This document shows, one piece after another, positions 61,365 through 64,000 of a DNA stretch of 64,000 bases. Under the pieces are notes generated by a model. The model searched no databases. It worked only from the letters and a program-made list of their open reading frames with translations, and was not told where the DNA came from. A program made the translations under genes and the position numbers. Where the stretch lies: the NCBI RefSeq assembly GCF_043226085.1, contig NZ_CP171225.1:806001-870000 (forward strand), written 5' to 3'. The DNA comes from Amaricoccus sp003258405. GTDB taxonomy: Bacteria > Pseudomonadota > Alphaproteobacteria > Rhodobacterales > Rhodobacteraceae. Within the stretch, counting starts at the first letter, position 1; each line of letters starts with the position of its first letter.

Positions 61365-62998
61365 GCGACCCCCGCCACCTCGGCCTGGTCGCGCACCAGC
61401 TTCCAGAGGATCGCGTCGTGGATGGCCTGAAAGCTCGCATCGACGATATTGGCCGAGACACCGACGGTCGACCAGCGCCGCCCCTGCCCGTCCTCGCTGT
61501 CGATCAGCACGCGCGTCACCGCCTCGATCCCGCCGGAGGTGATCCGCACCTTGAAGTCCGCCAGCCGCATGTCGTCGATGAAGGCCTGATAGGGTCCGAG
61601 ATCCTTCACCAGGGCGCGGTAGAGCGCGTTGACCGGCCCCTGATCGGCGTGGGTCACCGGGTCCTGACTTTCGGAAACGCTCATCACGCGCTCGTCGCCG
61701 AAGCGCGCCACCACCACCGCCTCGGAGACGGTCACCATCTCGCCCTTCGCGTTCATGCGCCGCTCCACCGTCACCCGGAAGCGCTCGACATCAAAGAAGC
61801 GCGGCATGAGCCCGAGCGCGCGGCGGGCCAGAAGCTCGAAGCTCGCCGATGCGCTGTCATAGGCAAACCCGCGGTCTTCCCGGACCTTCACCTCGCGAAG
61901 AATGTCGGCAAGCCGCGGATCGCCCGCCTCGAGCGCCATGCCGGCCTCCGCCAGCCGGTTGCGCAGGTTCGAGAGCCCCGCCTGGTTCGACATCGGAATG
62001 AGCCGCGCATTCCCGACCAGCTCCGGCTGCACATGCTCGTAGGTCGAGGGATCCTTGAGGATCGCGCTGGCATGCAGCCCCGCCTTGTGGGCGAAGGCCG
62101 AAGAACCGACATAGGGCGCGCTGCGATCGGGCACGAGGTTCAGCATGGTGTCGAGCATCCGGCTGACCCGCGTGAGCGAGGCAAGCCCTGCTCTGCTGAC
62201 CCCGATCTCGAACCGGCTTGCCCAGGGCTCCTTGAGGAGCAGCGTCGGGATCAGGCTCACGAGATTGGCGTTGCCACAGCGCTCGCCGAGCCCGTTGAGC
62301 GTGCCCTGGATCTGCCGCGCCCCGGCCTCGACGGCCGCGAGACTGTTGGCAACCGCATGCTCGGTGTCATTGTGGGTATGGATGCCCAGGTGATCGCCCG
62401 GAATCCCCGCGGCAATGACCGCCTCGGTGATCGCCTTCACCTCCGCGGGCAGTGTGCCACCATTGGTATCACACAGAACCACCCACCGTGCGCCCGCCTC
62501 GAACGCCGCCCGCAGGCAGTCGACCGCATACCCCGGATTGGCCTTGTATCCGTCGAAGAAATGCTCGGCGTCGAACTGTGCCTCGCGGCGCAGGGAAACC
62601 AGATGCGCGATGGAATCCCTGATGTTTACGAGGTTTTCTTCAAGCTCGATGCCAAGGGCCGTATGCACATGGAAATCATGGGTCTTGCCCACGAGACAGA
62701 CCGAGCCCGTGCCCGCATTCACCACACCTGCCAGCACATCGTCATTCGCCGCCGAGCGCCCGGCCCGCTTCGTCATGCCAAACGCGGTAAGGCGCGCGGT
62801 CCGAAGCAGCGGAGGGTTGGCGAAAAAGGCACTGTCGGTCGGATTGGCCCCGGGCCAGCCGCCCTCGATATAGTCGATCCCGAGCGTATCCAGCGCCTTG
62901 GCGATGGCGATCTTGTCCTCGGCGGAGAAATCCACTCCCTGCGTCTGCTGCCCGTCGCGCAACGTCGTGTCGTAGAGATAGAGGCGTTCGCGGGTCAT
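61361..62998 (-). CDS. cimA: Citramalate synthase
   Basis: The 545-residue enzyme has the HMGL-like TIM barrel with DTTLRDGQQTQGVDFS, the metal-site IHTHNDTEHAVANSLAAVEAG and NGLGERCGNANLVSLIPTL, and a C-terminal LeuA regulatory domain. It condenses pyruvate with acetyl-CoA to (R)-citramalate for isoleucine synthesis. Its ATG overlaps the cysS stop (ATGA). The cysS-cimA pairing is common in Rhodobacterales. Homology to the citramalate rather than the isopropylmalate branch is judged from the N-terminal motif and length. Confidence 0.9.
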   Translation of the reverse strand: MTRERLYLYDTTLRDGQQTQGVDFSAEDKIAIAKALDTLGIDYIEGGWPGANPTDSAFFANPPLLRTARLTAFGMTKRAGRSAANDDVLAGVVNAGTGSVCLVGKTHDFHVHTALGIELEENLVNIRDSIAHLVSLRREAQFDAEHFFDGYKANPGYAVDCLRAAFEAGARWVVLCDTNGGTLPAEVKAITEAVIAAGIPGDHLGIHTHNDTEHAVANSLAAVEAGARQIQGTLNGLGERCGNANLVSLIPTLLLKEPWASRFEIGVSRAGLASLTRVSRMLDTMLNLVPDRSAPYVGSSAFAHKAGLHASAILKDPSTYEHVQPELVGNARLIPMSNQAGLSNLRNRLAEAGMALEAGDPRLADILREVKVREDRGFAYDSASASFELLARRALGLMPRFFDVERFRVTVERRMNAKGEMVTVSEAVVVARFGDERVMSVSESQDPVTHADQGPVNALYRALVKDLGPYQAFIDDMRLADFKVRITSGGIEAVTRVLIDSEDGQGRRWSTVGVSANIVDASFQAIHDAILWKLVRDQAEVAGVA

Positions 62999-64000
62999 CT
63001 CAGAGCCTCCAGTTTCGCGGCATCAAACTCGGGCGCAAGCTCCCATGTCGCGCCCTGCGCCGTATCCTTGACCACGACACCCGCCGCAGCGAACCCGTCG
63101 CGCAGCGCGTCGGCGCGGGCGAAATCCTTCGCCTTCCGCGCCGCGCTGCGCTCGGAAATCAGCGTCTCGATCAGCGCACTGACCGCGCCACCGGCATCCG
63201 GGGCCTCGGCCCAGCCGCCGAGCGCGTCGGTCAGGAGCCCCAGCAAGGCCGCCGAGGCCTTGAGCCCCCCGGCATCGCCTGCGCCCGCGAGCCGGTGAAG
63301 CTCCGCGATCGCCGCCGGCGTGTTGAGGTCCTCCCCGAGCGCCTCAACCACCGCCGACGCCACGTCCTGCGAAGGCTCGGCCGCTGCGGTGAGCCCGCGC
63401 CACTTCCGGAGCGTCCGCGTCGCTTCCTCGACCTTCGCCTCGGTCCAGTCGATCGGCGCGCGGTAATGGGTCGAGAGCAGCACGAAGCGGATCACCTCGC
63501 CCGGCACGCCCTTCTGCAACAGGTCATGCACCGTGAAGAAGTTGCCGAGCGATTTCGACATCTTCTCGCCCTCGACCTGCAGGAAGCCATTGTGCATCCA
63601 GACATTGGCGAAGCTGCCTTCGGGATGCGCGCAGCAGCTTTGCGCCAGCTCGTTCTCATGATGGGGAAAGGCGAGGTCGATCCCGCCGCCATGAATGTCG
63701 AAGGAGGCCCCCAGCAGGTCATGCGCCATCGCCGAGCACTCGATATGCCATCCCGGCCGCCCGCGCCCCCAGGGGCTTTCCCAGCCGGGCAAATCGGCGT
63801 CCGAGGGCTTCCAGAGCACGAAATCCATCGGATCGCGCTTGTAGGGCGCCACCTCGACGCGCGCCCCCGCCCGCATCTCGTCGAGCGAGCGCCGCGCAAG
63901 CCTGCCATACTCGGGATAGCTCGAGACCGAGAAGAGCACATGCCCCTCGGCCACATAGGCATGCCCCCGCGCGATCAGCACCTCGCACATCGCGATCATC
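62995..64000 (-). CDS. cysS: Cysteinyl-tRNA synthetase (partial, N-terminus beyond window)
   Basis: The 334 visible residues cover the catalytic core after the HIGH motif: GWHIECSAMAHDLLGASFDIHGGGIDLAFPHHENE, with zinc-site cysteine and histidines, the KMSKS loop EKMSKSLGNFF and the C-terminal anticodon-recognition region. It charges tRNA-Cys. The first 120 or so residues lie past 64000. It is the first visible gene of the coupled cysS-cimA-phytoene-synthase-like run. Confidence 0.95.
   Translation of the reverse strand, partial: MIAMCEVLIARGHAYVAEGHVLFSVSSYPEYGRLARRSLDEMRAGARVEVAPYKRDPMDFVLWKPSDADLPGWESPWGRGRPGWHIECSAMAHDLLGASFDIHGGGIDLAFPHHENELAQSCCAHPEGSFANVWMHNGFLQVEGEKMSKSLGNFFTVHDLLQKGVPGEVIRFVLLSTHYRAPIDWTEAKVEEATRTLRKWRGLTAAAEPSQDVASAVVEALGEDLNTPAAIAELHRLAGAGDAGGLKASAALLGLLTDALGGWAEAPDAGGAVSALIETLISERSAARKAKDFARADALRDGFAAAGVVVKDTAQGATWELAPEFDAAKLEALR

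Noticed and set aside
61418..63298. 626-codon open frame opposite cimA
   Set aside because: cimA motifs on the minus strand are unambiguous; the plus frame is a shadow.
1..64000. CRISPR arrays, complete insertion sequences, integrases or attachment sites
   Set aside because: No regularly spaced direct repeats, no transposase or integrase motifs and no terminal inverted repeats with target duplications were seen.

Overview
The window is GC-rich and densely coding. Its gene families and arrangements point to an alphaproteobacterium of the Rhodobacterales (Rhodobacteraceae/Roseobacteraceae): a ctaC-ctaB-coxF-ctaG-ctaE cytochrome oxidase cluster, an imuA-imuB-dnaE2 mutagenesis cassette, a small DUF1127 protein, a chemoreceptor ending in a WxxF-type tail and an FNR-type box. 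This placement is an inference from gene content; no rRNA or species marker is present.

Left part (1-10.9 kb): a fatty-acid/short-chain acyl degradation cluster. It holds the tail of a probable acyl-CoA dehydrogenase, GFA and GST family proteins, a frameshifted second GFA gene, a thiolase, a double-cupin protein and a FadB-type multifunctional enzyme preceded by phased operator-like repeats. Then come an L,D-transpeptidase homologue, a divergent cupin/TetR pair, an acyl-CoA ligase and a membrane protein that looks like an M48 peptidase without its zinc motif. 11-16 kb: the aa3 oxidase cluster on the minus strand, sharing an intergenic region and a perfect FNR-type box with divergent tldD. 16-19.2 kb: a LuxR-type solo regulator, a phage-tail-like orphan and a decayed YafY/WYL regulator.

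19.2-35 kb is dominated by DNA metabolism: dprA, topA, imuA-imuB-dnaE2, a tRNA-Ser(UGA) and uvrD, followed by OsmC, DUF1127 and an Mrp-type Fe-S carrier. 35-46 kb: a large chemoreceptor, a complete branched-chain-amino-acid/amide-type ABC importer (binding protein, two ATPases, two permeases), a membrane-anchored winged-helix regulator, a Sel1-type periplasmic protein and a formamidase/acetamidase. Together these suggest amide or amino-acid uptake and use.

46-53.3 kb is a long minus-strand run: a thioesterase, an Mla/Mce lipid transporter (STAS-fused permease, ATPase, MCE protein, auxiliary lipoprotein), a GluR0-like ligand-gated K+ channel homologue abutting the lipoprotein gene, and a divergent MtnA-family protein with altered active-site motifs. 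53.4-64 kb: an orphan two-cysteine bufferin-like (DUF2282) protein, a YpfJ-type peptidase homologue without HExxH, DedA-dsbB, HNH endonuclease, carboxylesterase, AlkA-type glycosylase, a TetR gene behind a perfect 31-bp palindrome, an MFS transporter, and the coupled cysS-cimA-phytoene-synthase-like genes (cysS runs off the right edge).

The most notable items are the channel coupled to the Mce operon, the cluster of proteins that keep a fold but lose catalytic residues (M48-like, YpfJ-like, MtnA-like), the orphan bufferin-like protein, the membrane-anchored regulator with a C-terminal DNA-binding domain, and the palindromic operators.
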